The notes under the pieces are model-generated. The model was given only the letters and a program-made list of their open reading frames with translations. It was not told where the DNA came from and made no database searches. A program made the translations under genes and the position numbers. From NCBI GenBank assembly GCA_020466095.1, contig CM035806.1, positions 121,197,023 through 121,261,022 of the forward strand: a DNA stretch of 64,000 bases. Reading direction: 5' to 3'. Shown here piece after piece: positions 33,374 through 44,655 of the stretch. Source of the DNA: Chlorops oryzae. Taxonomy: Eukaryota > Arthropoda > Insecta > Diptera > Chloropidae. Position 1 is the stretch's first letter; the number at the start of each line of letters is the position of its first letter.

Positions 33374-34239
33374 GGGCATTTCACGTCAAGTGTACCCGCT
33401 CAAAAAACTTCATAACTTGGATTTTGATAAAACTTGGTGGAAATGTTGCTCTATGAAAGTACATGAATTGTGCAAAAGGAGGAGGGGAAATATTGACCGG
33501 GTGCCTAGATACAGGGTGTTAAACTTTCGGTCCTTTTTGTATTCAAAAAATTCTACGTCTCGCAAATTGGCAAATTAAAAAAATGTGATAAAGGATTTTT
33601 ATAGATTTTTGTCTGCTCTTTCCGAAAAAAATATTACAATTCGCAGAATTTATTATTGATGCACAAAAACACGGTTTTTATTTTTATAAGCAATTTTTCG
33701 CCCAATGCGACATTTTCGATATTTTTTTTAAATAATTTTAAACAAAAGCTGAGCTTTTTTTCTATAAAATGACATCTTGAACAAGATGGGATCTCCAAAA
33801 CTAACGACTAAATAGAGGTGGAGAACCCAGCGCGACCCACGCGCCAAGCACGCAGAAGCCGCTATTCAGCTCTGGCTACTGAACTTCTCAAGTTAATAAA
33901 GTAGGTTCAGAAAAAATGTTCGGAGTAAAAAAATAATGGGGGTTGGCCATACGTTATATATCCGTAGGGGCGCCTTGTGGGGAGTTAAGGGCCGTTTCCT
34001 CTCTATTTTTGCCAATTTCCCAAACTTCAATTGAAAACTGCCACGGGTTCCCGTTATCCGATTGCCTCCAAATTTCTCACGTTTCTCCTCCATGTCTAAT
34101 GGAACACTTCTGGACCCTGAGACCGATCAGAAACTCGCTACAAAATTTCTCCATAGAGTTAAGAGCAGCCCTAATATGGCTATATGTGGAACATATGTGA
34201 CCCGAAGCCAATTAACCTAAAGCCCCAAAAAAAAAAGAA
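33374..34239. other. Unassigned repeat-like segment
   Basis: No frame is convincing. The GGGCATTTCACGTCAAG stretch at 33375 begins abruptly after the LINE break and marks the edge of another repeat. The portion at 33820-33890 is GC-richer than its surroundings. Confidence 0.3.
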
Positions 34240-35062
34240 TTGTTATTTAGAGTCGTCCCTGTGAAGCTGTATAGCGAAAATTGTGCTGTTCAAACTTATG
34301 CGTTGTTAGACGATGGCTCATCGGTCACCATGATGGATAGTGCGCTAGTACGACAACTCAAACTTCGAGGCCACAAGAGCAATTTAAACCTGAGCTGGTA
34401 TGGAGGAAAGTCTGCGGAAGAAACTGCTGTAGTTGTCGACCTGCAAGTGAGCGGTGCTAGTAAAAAACGCAAGTACGCCTTACGAAACGTTTATGGAGTT
34501 CCGAATTTGAAGCTGCCTGTTCAAAGCTTCAACGCGAATCCAAACATGGATTATGGCGTTCCAGTTAGCTCTTATGAAAACATCGTACTAAGAATACTTA
34601 TTGGATTGAATCACTGTCACCTTGGTTTACCAGACGAAGTTGTTCCTCTTGAAGATGATGGTCCGTATGCTGCTCATACGCCTCTGGGATGGGTGGTATT
34701 CGGAAAAGTGAATGGAGCTGGTCATCTTAGTCAAACCTGCCTATTTGCTGCTCAGCCAGAGCAGAAATTATGTGACTTGGTGGCTGAATATTTCGAAGTT
34801 GAAAATTTTGGTGTCAAGGCGTTGCCAGACCTTGAATCAATTGACGATTTAAGAGCCAAAGAAATTCAATAGACTCCTTGGAATCGAGAGGAAAATGAAA
34901 AGAAACCATGAATTTGCCGCCGCCTGCCAGTCTATCATCAGAGATTATGTGAAAAAAAGGTACGTACACAAATTATTGCCCTGTGATCGTACTCATGTTT
35001 CTCCGAGGACTTGGTTTCTTCCTCATTTTGGAGTTTTCAATCCAAATAAACCAGGGAAATTA
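34240..35062 (+). pseudogene. BEL/Pao retrotransposon protease and start of RT
   Basis: The first frame (34240-34872) has the DUF1758-type aspartic protease signature ALLDDGSSVTMMD, with DUF1758-typical VYGVPNLKLP and ILIGLNHCHLGLP, followed by HTPLGWVVFGKV. After a stop at 34872 and a frame change, 34895-35062 gives WFLPHFGVFNPNKPGKL, the start of the BEL/Pao RT. A mariner TIR cuts it there (35063). No LTR or gag is present. It is a fragment of an LTR retrotransposon and not functional. Confidence 0.85.
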
Positions 35063-35393
35063 AAGACTGTCCCAGAAATAACTGTCCTTTTGTTTTTTTT
35101 TATTGCAATGATGTTTTTTTAAAAATTCTTTTAGTTTATTATTAAGTGAACATTACAAAATAAATAAAAAATTTAATTACACTGAAATAAATACACTTAA
35201 AAAAAATTATACACTTTTTTATTAAGGTCCTCCATTAGGTTTTTTACCGACCTATAGTTCACCTTAGTGTATGCCCGACGCCATTTATGTCGAAATATTT
35301 CGATGTTCTTCGCAGTTTGTTTGGTCTTCTTAAGGTTCCTTTTCATTAAAGCCCAATATTTTTCGATTGGACGAAGTTCGGGGCAATTCGGAG
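35063..35393 (-). pseudogene. Mariner (DD37E) fragment, second copy
   Basis: It starts with AAGACTGTCCCAGAAATAAC next to TA (35061-35062) and reads through the C-terminal transposase codons and the point where the first copy is split. It ends abruptly at 35393, where a hAT end starts. It contains only about a quarter of the element. Confidence 0.88.
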
Positions 35394-36990
35394 CAGTGCC
35401 GTAGCAATTCTGTTTTGCGTGGGGGGAAAAAATAATTTTTTAAATTTTAACGTCTATTTTAATTAAAACCATATTACATGCACGCTTTCAATGCAAGCGT
35501 TTAACGGATCTTAAGGAATCGTATCAAATGAATTCTTTTTTAAAGCGTGTTCGAATTAATCAGCTGTTCTTCTTAGAGCTATTATACACGAGACGATATA
35601 ATCGGGGTAGGCAAACAGTTCAATTCAAAAAACTGCCACACGCACGATTTTTCTCTTATAGCTTAACTTTTTCCTACTCTCCTCGAAAAATCCTTTTTTT
35701 TAAAACAAGTATGCTTATAAGGTGGTTGAGCCAAATAAAACCAACTGCTTTATAAGGCCCGATTTTCAGAAAACATATTTCTAGCACTCCCAGCATGATG
35801 ATTTTTGGCATGTTCTAAAGCGTTTATATTTACTTCACAAAGCAAACAAAATTGCATCGATTGTGTAGCTGAGTTAATAGTTATATTCCAACAAAGTCTA
35901 CAGAAGTGAAAACAACGTGCTTGATCTAATTTTGCGTGAGAAGAAGAGCAATGTTTTTCTAAAAGTTGTTGATAATTTTGTAAAGTCTTGATGCTCATAC
36001 CAAAAGTCGGACTTTATTCAAATTAAAAAGGATGGAAACAACCCCTGGCATTGCTGTATTCCGAATAAAACGTAAAATTATATTGAGTGGTTTTAATAAG
36101 GCATACAATAGTCACCTTGAAACTGGTTCTAAAAAAAATTTTTTTTGGAGGCCCTAAATGGACCTTAATATACCAAGCAGTTAAAAACAATGAGAAAGAA
36201 GGCCTTTCACTGCAAGGGACAGCAAGTTAACAAAAGTTATTATCGATAATGCATTGAATCTGCACTTGAATATACAACTTTGAGTTTTAAAAATATTATT
36301 TTACATAAGAAGAGCTGGGAAGAGTATTTATTTAAATTTTTTATCTCAAACAATATTTACAATGAAATCAGAAAAATTTTACCTTTTTCTTTAATTGTTC
36401 GCACGTTTTTGAGAGCAATCAGAATTGGGCCTTATTAAGACATGGGGTTGCTAATATGGCAAAAAATGGACAATTTATAAGAAGTCTCAACTGAATACAT
36501 TTAAACACTTTTTTGTACTTTTTTTTACATTTTCGGATAAAGAAGGTTAAATAAAAGTAATTAAGATCCAAACTCTCTCTAAGTTTAAACAATTTCGGAC
36601 TTTCCAACGTCTTTAACACGCCTTTGTGAATACCCCTATAGTTTTAAAGATTCACATTTTCCCCTTTTTGCCTTATCACCAAAAATGGGGAAATTTCCAT
36701 TATCTAGCAGCACTTTAATTGATGAAACCGTTTTTCCGATACGAATTGACAAAGAAATAAAAAATATGGTGCGTGAAAAGACAAATGACGAACAAAACCT
36801 GGAAACCATTCATTTAAGATTCAATAAACTAAAAAATCGCAAAGTGCAATTATATTAAATATGATTGAATATCATTGTTTTTTTGATTGTCATTTATTTT
36901 TTCTCCTTTTTTTAATTTTTTTCATGGGCAAAAACAAAAATGCGTGGGGGGGGAAAGTCCCCTCTTGCCCCTATGGTTGCTACGGCACTG
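35394..36990. mobile_element. hAT element family D, copy 2, 1.6 kb
   Basis: The ends CAGTGCCGTAGCAA and TTGCTACGGCACTG form a 14-bp perfect TIR, typical of hAT. The left flank is mariner (ATTCGGAG) and the right flank is CCACACTT, so this copy has no matching duplication of its own. The interior holds broken frames. One at about 36690-36858 (FPLSSSTLIDETVFPIRIDK) may be a transposase remnant. A minus-strand frame at 35750-35998 has two C-x2-C clusters of zinc-finger look. Confidence 0.75.
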
Positions 36991-36998
36991 CCACACTT
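36991..36998. repeat. Right 8-bp target duplication CCACACTT
   Basis: Identical to 15075-15082, directly after the hAT right end. Confidence 0.7.
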
Positions 36999-37064
36999 GT
37001 CTTTTGAAAGTGTTCCAAAAGCTTGAAAAACGTTTTTTGCGTTTCCTGAAAAATGACAAATTTG

Positions 37065-37098
37065 GAGTTATGCCAGTTTAGTTGTACTAGTGCGATAT
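37065..37098 (-). repeat. Right 34-bp TIR of element X
   Basis: The exact reverse complement of 13764-13797 (ends CTAGTGCGATAT). Together with 36999-37064 it forms the right end of element X. Confidence 0.85.
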
Positions 37099-38229
37099 AT
37101 TACTATACTAGCTGACCCGGCTCGCGTTGCCACGCCTCCTATTGAAAGCATCCTGCTCCTTATTGCTCTCGGCATTATTTCAAATTCATTTTTTTTATAT
37201 AGATATCCTTTAAGAATATATTAATTTAAGTTGATGATTTGTGTTTCTTTATTTTTTTAAAGAGCTATTGTTATTGTCTAAGCCAGTGAAAAAATAAGAA
37301 TTTATAATTTTTTATATTGCTCTTTGAAAAACGGACATATTAGCTTTAACTTGATTATTGAAGAGTGATAATTATGTTGAGTTTAAAAGATTTCAAACAA
37401 CACTCACTTGAAAAACTCGCAAATCGCTCATTTTTAAAATTTTATTTGTAATCGAAAGTTTGCATTATATTTTACACTTGTATATGGTTTTTAATTTTTT
37501 TACAGAACTTTAAAAAGTTCTTTCGAGAACACTTCCTACAGTCGTTCTTATTTGGTTAAAAATTTAAAAAAGCACGTCAGGATCAATAAAACAAAATTTT
37601 GAACCCTGCCAAGGACATCTCCTTTGGAATGTTCTAAAAATAAAATAAATCCTCGCGTATTACAAAGCTTTTCAATAAACGACATCTTTTTTCTTCCGTA
37701 TTTTTAATGACTTTTCTGAAGAACATCCTGGAGTCCTGCTTATTTATTTATTCACAAAAACCAATTCAAAGCCAATTTTTATCAATTTTATTAAATTTTA
37801 TTATCCATTCTTAAAAAGAACAAAAAAAATCTTCAGGATTAATGCCAAATACAATTTTAAAATCCTCCAAGGACATCTCCTTTGGTATGCTCTCCTTAAA
37901 AAATAAAAGAAATATAAATTTGGAAAAACAATTGCAGAAATTTTACTTACATCCTTTTTAATAACTTTCCCGCTATTGGAATCAATCGGTTTAGTTCTCT
38001 TTTGCGCTTTTTTCATTTTTTTGTGAAAATTCTAATTTTTTTTCCAATTTAAGTTAATAAATTAATTTTTAGTATAAGTTTTTCAAAGAGCTATTGTTAG
38101 TTTAAAAGATTTCAAACATTCGACAAAATCTGTTCTAACCGAAAGTTTCTATAATATTTTAGACCACGGTCAATTTTACCCATAAGACAGAACTATTTTT
38201 GGTTGCTAAATACATAATTTTAAATGAGT
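37099..38229. other. Gene-free segment beginning CTAGCTGACCCGGC
   Basis: The word ACTAGCTGACCCGGCTCGCG at about 37110 resembles the start of a repeat class widespread in insects. The block TTTATTTATATAGATATG at about 41798 resembles the matching end. If so, the satellite at 38.2-41.4 kb lies inside such an element. No protein is encoded. TTCAAAGAGCTATTG-type words repeat near 37260 and 38080. Confidence 0.35.
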
Positions 38230-41200
38230 GAAATTTGAAGTTTTGCGAATTTCGCGAATTGTGGCCGTGGTCAAATTTAAGCCGCAGGAGAGAAATATTT
38301 TTGGTTTCTCAATACAGAATTAAAAAAAGTGAAAATTCATGTTTTGCGAATTTCGCGAATTGTGGCCGTGGTCAAATTTTATCCGCAGGAGAAAAATATT
38401 TTTGGTTTCTGAATACTGGATTAAAAATAGTAAAAATTGATGTTTTGCGAATTTCGCGAATTGTGGCCGTGGTCAAATTTTAGCCACAGGCAGCGTATAT
38501 CTCTCTTGCTCCAAATCGAAATTTTCTGTCTAAGGCAAGCGATACACTATAGCACATGCTGCTCAAATTCAACCACGGCCACGATTCGCTAAATCGCTAC
38601 TAAATTCACGATTCGAAATAGTGACATTTTAATTTTGCAAAATTTCGCGAATCATGGTCATGGTCAAATTCTAACTTTAAGAGTGTAATATATTTAGCTA
38701 CTAAATTCACGATTCGAAATAGTGGAATTTTAATTTTGCAAAATTTCGCGAATTGTGGCCGTGGTCAAATGTTAGTTTGGTTTCTGAATACAGAATTAAA
38801 AAAAGTGAAAGTTCATGTTTTGCGAATTTCGCGAATTGTGGCCGTGGTCAAATTTTAGCCGCAGGAGAAAAATATTTTTGGTTTCTGAATACTGGATTAA
38901 AAATAGTAAAAATTGATGTTTTGCGAATTTCGCGAATTGTGGCCGTGGTCAAATTTTAGCCGCAGGCAGCGTATATCTCTCTTGCTCCAAATCGAAATTT
39001 TCTGTCTAAGGCAAGCGATACACTATAGCACATGCTGCTCAAATTCAACCACGGCCACGATTCGCTAAATCGCTACTAAATTCACGATTCGAAATAGTGG
39101 AATTTTAATTTTGCAAAATTTCGCGAATCATGGTCATGGTAAAATTCTAACTTTAAGAGTGTAATATATTTAGCTACTAAATTCACGATTCGAAATAGTG
39201 GAATTTTAATTTTGCAAAATTTCGCGAATTGTGGCCGTGTTCAAATGTTAGTTTGGTTTCTGAATACAGAATTAAAAAAAGTGAAAGTTCATGTTTTGCG
39301 AATTTCGCGAATTGTGGCCGTGGTCAAATTTTAGCCGCAGGAGAAAAATATTTTTGGTTTCTGAATACTGGATTAAAAATAGTAAAAATTGATGTTTTGC
39401 GAATTTCGCGAATTGTGGCCGTGGTCAAATTTTAGCCGCAGGCAGCGTATATCTCTCTTGCTCCAAATCGAAATTTTCTGTCTAAGGCAAGCGATACACT
39501 ATAGGGTCAGGCCACGAGAAACGTGACATAGTGGGTCTGGGATTTTGATTTTTGGACCTTACATCCAAAGATTATAGCCGTTCATAACTCCCCATAATAT
39601 ATAAGAGAGAAATTCCCTCAGTTGTTGTTGTTGTTGCAATTTGAAAATCGAAAATTTGACAATTTTTCAATATTTCTCTTTTATTCATAATTTTATATCT
39701 AAAATAAGACTTGAGATAAATGAAAAATTCTTTCTTTACTCGTTTAAGAATAAATGAAGAAAAAAATTAAAATTCGAAAAATAGTATACACTGAAAAAAA
39801 TTGTTCGGAAATTCGAATTTAAAATAAACATTTGCGATTTGTATATAGAGCCGGAGCTAGAAAAATAACCAATTGTACATTATCATGTAGACCATTGAGC
39901 TGTGTTTCAGAAACAATTAAAAAAAATTTGTATTTCCAAGGAATTTTCGACACAGAGCGTTTTTTGTGAGACAACCTTCATATAAGAAGGCGCATAACCA
40001 TATGAAAATCGGTTTCTCTCCACTGCAGCTTTTATTTACGCATGAAAAGTTCATGAACTCCGCACAGGCGCGGCAACTATGGGGGGGCAAGGCACTTTTT
40101 GCGCCTCCAAAAATTTTATTGCAGGGGCCATGCCCCCCCAATATTTCGGCAACTGAAAAAAATATTTGAAAATTTTGTAAAGATATTTTAGAATATCACA
40201 CTTTTATTCTGCAATCCCCATAATTCATCTGAGATTAATCATCTTTCATATTTCTAATTTACTATAATTTTGAAGTTCCGGTTATTCGAATTTACATGCC
40301 TGTGCCACCCTACTTTTCACATTCGTGCAGAATTCTCCGAACATTGGTTCCAACCTAATCCGTGAAAATTCATGTTTTGCGAATTTCGCGAATTGTGGCC
40401 GTGGTCAAATTTTAGCCGCAGGAGAAAAATATTTTTGGTTTCTGAATACTGGATTAAAAATAGTAAAAATTGATGTTTTGCGAATTTCGCGAATTGTGGC
40501 CGTGGTCAAATTTTAGCCGCAGGCAGCGTATATCTCTCTTGCTCCAAATCGAAATTTTCTGTCTAAGGCAAGCGATACACTATAGCACATGCTGCTCAAA
40601 TTCAACCACGGCCACGATTCGCTAAATCGCTACTAAATTCACGATTCGAAATAGTGACATTTTAATTTTGCAAAATTTCGCGAATCATGGTCATGGTCAA
40701 ATTCTAACTTTAAGAGTGTAATATATTTAGCTACTAAATTCACGATTCGAAATAGTGGAATTTTAATTTTGCAAAATTTCGCGAATTGTGGCCGTGGTCA
40801 AATGTTACTTTGGTTTCTGAATACAGAATTTAAAAAAGTGAAAATTCATGTTTTGCGAATTTCGCGAATTGTGGCCGTGGTCAAATTTTAGCCGCAGGAG
40901 AAAAATATTTTTGGTTTCTGAATACTGAATTAAAAATAGTAAAAATTGATGTTTTGCGAATTTCGCGAATTGTGGCCGTGGTCAAATTTTAGCCGCAGGC
41001 AGCGTATATCTCTCTTGCTCCAAATCGAAATTTTCTGTCTAAGGCAAGCGATACACTATAGCACATGCTGCTCAAATTCAACCACGGCCACGATTCGCTA
41101 AATCGCTACTAAATTCACGATTCGAAATAGTGGAATTTTAATTTTGCAAAATTTCGCGAATCATGGTCATGGTAAAATTCTAACTTTAAGAGTGTAATAT

Positions 41201-41450
41201 ATTTAGCTACTAAATTCACGATTCGAAATAGTGGAATTTTAATTTTGCAAAATTTCGCGAATTGTGGCCGTGGTCAAATGTTAGTTTGGTTTCTGAATAC
41301 AGAATTAAAAAAAGTAAAAATTGATGTTTTGCGAATTTCGCGAATTGTGGCCATGGTTAAATTTTATCAGCAGGGAACTTATATATCTCTTGCTCGAAAT
41401 CGAAATTTTCTGTCTATAGCGTGTTTGTCTTAGGTTGGACCGAACCGAAG
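38230..41450. repeat. Satellite array with 476-bp higher-order period
   Basis: Subunits of roughly 100-120 bp share the core TTGCGAATTTCGCGAATTGT followed by GGCCGTGGTCAAAT. Inverted versions (CCACGGCCACGATTCGC) are mixed in. Identical landmarks (CTCTCTTGCT) fall at 38501, 38977, 39453 and again 40534, 41010, every interval within a block being exactly 476 bp. Three consecutive units and two further ones are nearly identical. Apparent 60-80 codon frames are by-products of the repeat. A segment at 39505-40361 replaces part of one unit. Confidence 0.93.
39505..40361. other. Foreign segment replacing part of a satellite unit
   Basis: The array stops after CACTATAG and resumes at GTGAAAATTCATGTTTTGCG. 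About 857 bp of unrelated AT-rich DNA stands in place of about 300 bp of the 476-bp unit. So it is a deletion plus insertion and not a simple transposition. No TIRs were seen. Confidence 0.7.
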
Positions 41451-41460
41451 ACGAAATGTA

Positions 41461-41819
41461 TTGTATGGTCGAAATCGAAGCTTTTGCAATGTGAAAATAA
41501 CATATACATACTAACGAAAATACATACGACATACATATATTTATTTGAATTTTCTTTAAATTTTTTTTTATTGGCTATGGCAATGTGATCAATATTTCAT
41601 TAATATTTCTTTTAAGCATGTTTTAGAGTGAATAATAATGTTTACCATCATTGTCTGCAAACCACGTACCATTTAAAATCTAAATATAGCCTATAACCTT
41701 CTACACATTACGACAAAGAGTTAAAAAAAAGAATTATAAAAATCCGCTGAGTAGATCAGAAGTTATAGACTAACATAGGAACACCATTTCATTTTTATTT
41801 ATATAGATATGTCATATAG
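41461..41819. other. Segment between satellite and MITE
   Basis: AT-rich, with ACATACATA words and no gene. It ends in TTTATTTATATAGAT. Confidence 0.35.
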
Positions 41820-41906
41820 AACATATAGTTCTATATGATATATGTCACTCTCATAGATTTTGAGCGGGACATTTCGCGCCGGTTAGAAAGAGATGTTACT
41901 CGGCAG

Positions 41907-43428
41907 CAGTGTTGCCATTTTAGCATTTTTCAGGCTAAATTTAGCTTTTTATTTCCTAATTTAGCCGCTAAATAAATAGTTTAGCTTCTAGCTTTTTTTT
42001 AGCTCGAAATTTATTTAGCGATTTTAGCCATAAAATAACGTCTTTAGCTTTTAGCCTTTTTTTTTAGCTTGTATGTTTTCTGTCATGCAACACTGAAACT
42101 AATATGAACGGCGACTTAAGCGAACCCGACACGGTACTGAATAGCCTACTGAATTCATACGTACGTGTTCAGTATGTTTGCGTCGACACGTTACTGAATT
42201 CAGCCATTCAATACGGAAAATCAAAACGATTTGGATTTTGCTTAATGAATCGCTTCCGTCGGGCATGCGACACTAGGTGGTTGTCAATCGAAAGCGATGT
42301 AAAACGAATTTCTCAGCAATGGCTAGAACTTAAAACTCATTTCGAGATCGCTTCAACTGTTGAATTCTGTCATAAGGCTCAACATTTGGCAGAGCTCTTT
42401 AACGCTACCAACTTGGCCTTTGTAGAATTTTTAAAACCAGTGCTTAAAGAGATTCAGGTATTAAACAAACTCTTCGAAAGTAATCTAGCAGATGCTACTA
42501 AATTGTTTGCTGATTTAAATGTCTTGCTATCATACCTTTGCTCTCTTGTCATAGTACGTTCCGAAAACTTCGATCCACTTAGTTCACCAATAGAATTGCA
42601 ACTGCCATCCACGTCATTTCATTATAATTTTGAACAATATGTTAATCAAGCCAAAGAAAAAAATCTAATTGATCATGATTCTGAAAATCGTATCCGAGAT
42701 ACTTGTCGCACCTTTATAATGCAGCTAATAAAACAATTACGTCAACGTTTACCTATTAACATTAAAACTCTTAAAAAACATGATTTTTTTTCTGTTGAAA
42801 ACTCTCTTAAATTTATAAAGCCAAAAATATTTTCTTACTTTGATAAAGAGGAATTTGATTATACTGCAGACGATATTACTAGTATTGAAACACAGTGGCA
42901 AAAACTAACTTCATATACATGGGAAAGTTTTAACTGTACAACCGATTTTTGGATAGAGGTTAAAAATTTCAGGAATGCAGCGAACGAAAATCCTTTTTGC
43001 GAACTTGTCGCTTTAGTATTTACTTTTCTAGTCTTGCCTTTGAGTAATGCGGAGGTAGAGAGAGTTTTTAGCACAATGAACAATGTAAAAACCAAGCTAA
43101 GAAATCGAATAAAGACAGAAACATTAGACTCTCTGCTTACTATTCGTGCTAATCTTAAAAGATTAAAAAAATGTTGTAACGATTTTGAAATCACTCCAGA
43201 TTTAATAAAACTATATGAGACAAATAACATTTATATATGTAATACAGAAAATATGCCCGACGATGAAGATTTGGAGTTATTGGATGATGTTTTAAATTGA
43301 AATAAAACCCAAAAATTTAACATACATTTAGCATTTTATTTTAGCTTGGAAATTTTTTTTTTTGGCCTTTTTTAGCCTTCTTTTTGTAAGGTTTTAGCTT
43401 CTTCTGCAAAAAAGTTCTGGCAACACTG
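41907..43428 (+). mobile_element. Internally deleted hAT element of 1522 bp
   Basis: The TIRs are CAGTGTTGCCA and TGGCAACACTG (11 of 11 match). The 8-bp duplication CTCGGCAG lies at 41899-41906 and 43429-43436. The subterminal regions carry many TTTAGC words, roughly a dozen in the first 180 bp and four or five in the last 110 bp, plausible transposase-binding sites. It encodes only the C-terminal part of a transposase. Confidence 0.93.
42104..43300 (+). CDS. hAT transposase, N-terminally deleted
   Basis: 398 codons from an ATG at 42104. CDTRWLSIESDVKRI near residue 55 is the conserved core segment that follows the second catalytic aspartate in hAT transposases. The C-terminus has the hAT dimerisation domain (NPFCELVALVFTFLVLPLS, then NAEVERVFSTMNNVKTKLRNR). 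The BED zinc finger and the N-terminal half of the RNase H-like core are missing, so it lacks a complete DDE triad. A shortened, frame-intact protein could still dimerise and perhaps interfere with a full-length enzyme. That is speculation. Confidence 0.88.
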   Translation: MNGDLSEPDTVLNSLLNSYVRVQYVCVDTLLNSAIQYGKSKRFGFCLMNRFRRACDTRWLSIESDVKRISQQWLELKTHFEIASTVEFCHKAQHLAELFNATNLAFVEFLKPVLKEIQVLNKLFESNLADATKLFADLNVLLSYLCSLVIVRSENFDPLSSPIELQLPSTSFHYNFEQYVNQAKEKNLIDHDSENRIRDTCRTFIMQLIKQLRQRLPINIKTLKKHDFFSVENSLKFIKPKIFSYFDKEEFDYTADDITSIETQWQKLTSYTWESFNCTTDFWIEVKNFRNAANENPFCELVALVFTFLVLPLSNAEVERVFSTMNNVKTKLRNRIKTETLDSLLTIRANLKRLKKCCNDFEITPDLIKLYETNNIYICNTENMPDDEDLELLDDVLN

Positions 43429-43559
43429 CTCGGCAGGCAAAAAAAGAGCGAGAGAGAAATACTTTTGGTGAGTACCTAAGTGAAAAATGCACATTTTGGT
43501 GGGTACCCAAGACCGTGTTGAAAAGAGCCAAAATAGAAACGGCTCCTGAGTGACATATA

Positions 43560-43925
43560 TAGTTATATTATATATGTTCTTGAATTTGTTGAATTTCCTA
43601 TTCCTGCTTAAGGTTTTTGTTGGTAGCTTTTTGGTGAATTTTCCCAATTTGTTGAATTTCCTATACCTGCCTAATGGTGTATTTCCCCATCGCGGCAGAG
43701 GCTTTTCGACGTCGAGCGTTAGACCTACACCAAGTAGGACTGTAGGTCTAACTGTCGACGTCGAAAAGCCTCTGCCGCTAATAAGAAATTCACCATTAGA
43801 CAGGTATAGGAAATTCAACTCTTTCGAGAAATTCACCAGAAAGCTAGCAACAACAATACGGGTAGACACAAAATGGCACTATGATGCCACTTGCAAGAAA
43901 ATTATCAAAGAAACAAGGCGTCGCA
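43560..43925. repeat. Palindromic family C fragment
   Basis: Two arms face each other around 43738 (TTTTCGACGTCGA / TCGACGTCGAAAA, then GGCAGAGGC / GCCTCTGCC). The arms match the right end of the family C element at 45200-45411, so this is two right ends joined head to head. Confidence 0.75.
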
Positions 43926-43929
43926 CTAT

Positions 43930-44647
43930 GGGAAAAAATCCCAAAAACCTGGCCAAAAATCCAAAACTTTGGTTTTGAGGGTGTTTCAGGTAGGTGAGTT
44001 AGAATTTTCAAAAAAAAAAAAAAATGGCGAATATAATATGGCGGATTTTTTTCAAAGTGAAGCTTTGAAAATTTTTTATACTTTTTTGTAGGTATATTTC
44101 ATAGGTGTATAGAATATTTTTTAGTTATAAAACGAAATTTTTACATGTGCTTTACCGTAATTTACATCTCATTATACAAAAACCACAATATATATTCAAA
44201 GGTAGTCAGTATCAGAGGTTTCATCATGAGAATGTACAAATTTTGTGACAATTTTTCGTTAGACAATTTTAAAAATCATTTCACCATAGAAGAATAGCAA
44301 GGTGGACGCCAAAATTTTTGGATGATTTATAATGACAGATCTGTAACAAGTAGATCTGAACACAATTGACTGCGGAACAATGTGGACCTTTTTTATTTCC
44401 ATCATTAAATATGATATTTCAACAAACAAAAAACACATATTTTGCCTATAGTTTGTTCTAAATTAGTTATTATGCAGTTCAAAATTTTGAATCGCGGTTT
44501 ATGGATTTAACTTCTACATACCTTCCTGGTTCTCAGACATATTACACAATTTCAATCGAACGGCTTCTCAGTTTTTTACACAATTTTAACGAACAGTGCT
44601 CTTTTCCGGTCAAGTTATGCGCGCGATGCCACTCGCTTGACTGCTAG
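43930..44647. other. Gene-free segment
   Basis: No element boundary or ORF is convincing. The beginning (CACTATGGGAAAAAAT, CTGGCCAAAA) recurs inverted at about 45545-45575, so it belongs to the DNA around the family C copies. Confidence 0.4.
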
Positions 44648-44655
44648 ATTTAAAC

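Larger units (their letters stand above)
41820..43553. mobile_element. MITE family B, copy split by a hAT element
   Basis: The left piece ends in GATGTTACTCGGCAG and the right piece resumes CTCGGCAGGCAAAAAAAGAG. It ends in GGCTCCTGAGTGACATATAT, matching the unit at 11976-12190 in reverse. The hAT element at 41907-43428 interrupts it. Confidence 0.82.

Noticed and set aside
34895..35122. Complete 75-codon protein
   Set aside because: Only the first 56 codons are BEL/Pao RT. The rest is the mariner end read in frame.
38235..40516. Repeated 60-80 codon frames in the satellite
   Set aside because: They have the 476-bp period of the array and are translations of a satellite.
38230..41450. CRISPR array
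   Set aside because: Regular repeats, but the intervals are themselves repeated and there are no unique spacers. The DNA is eukaryotic.
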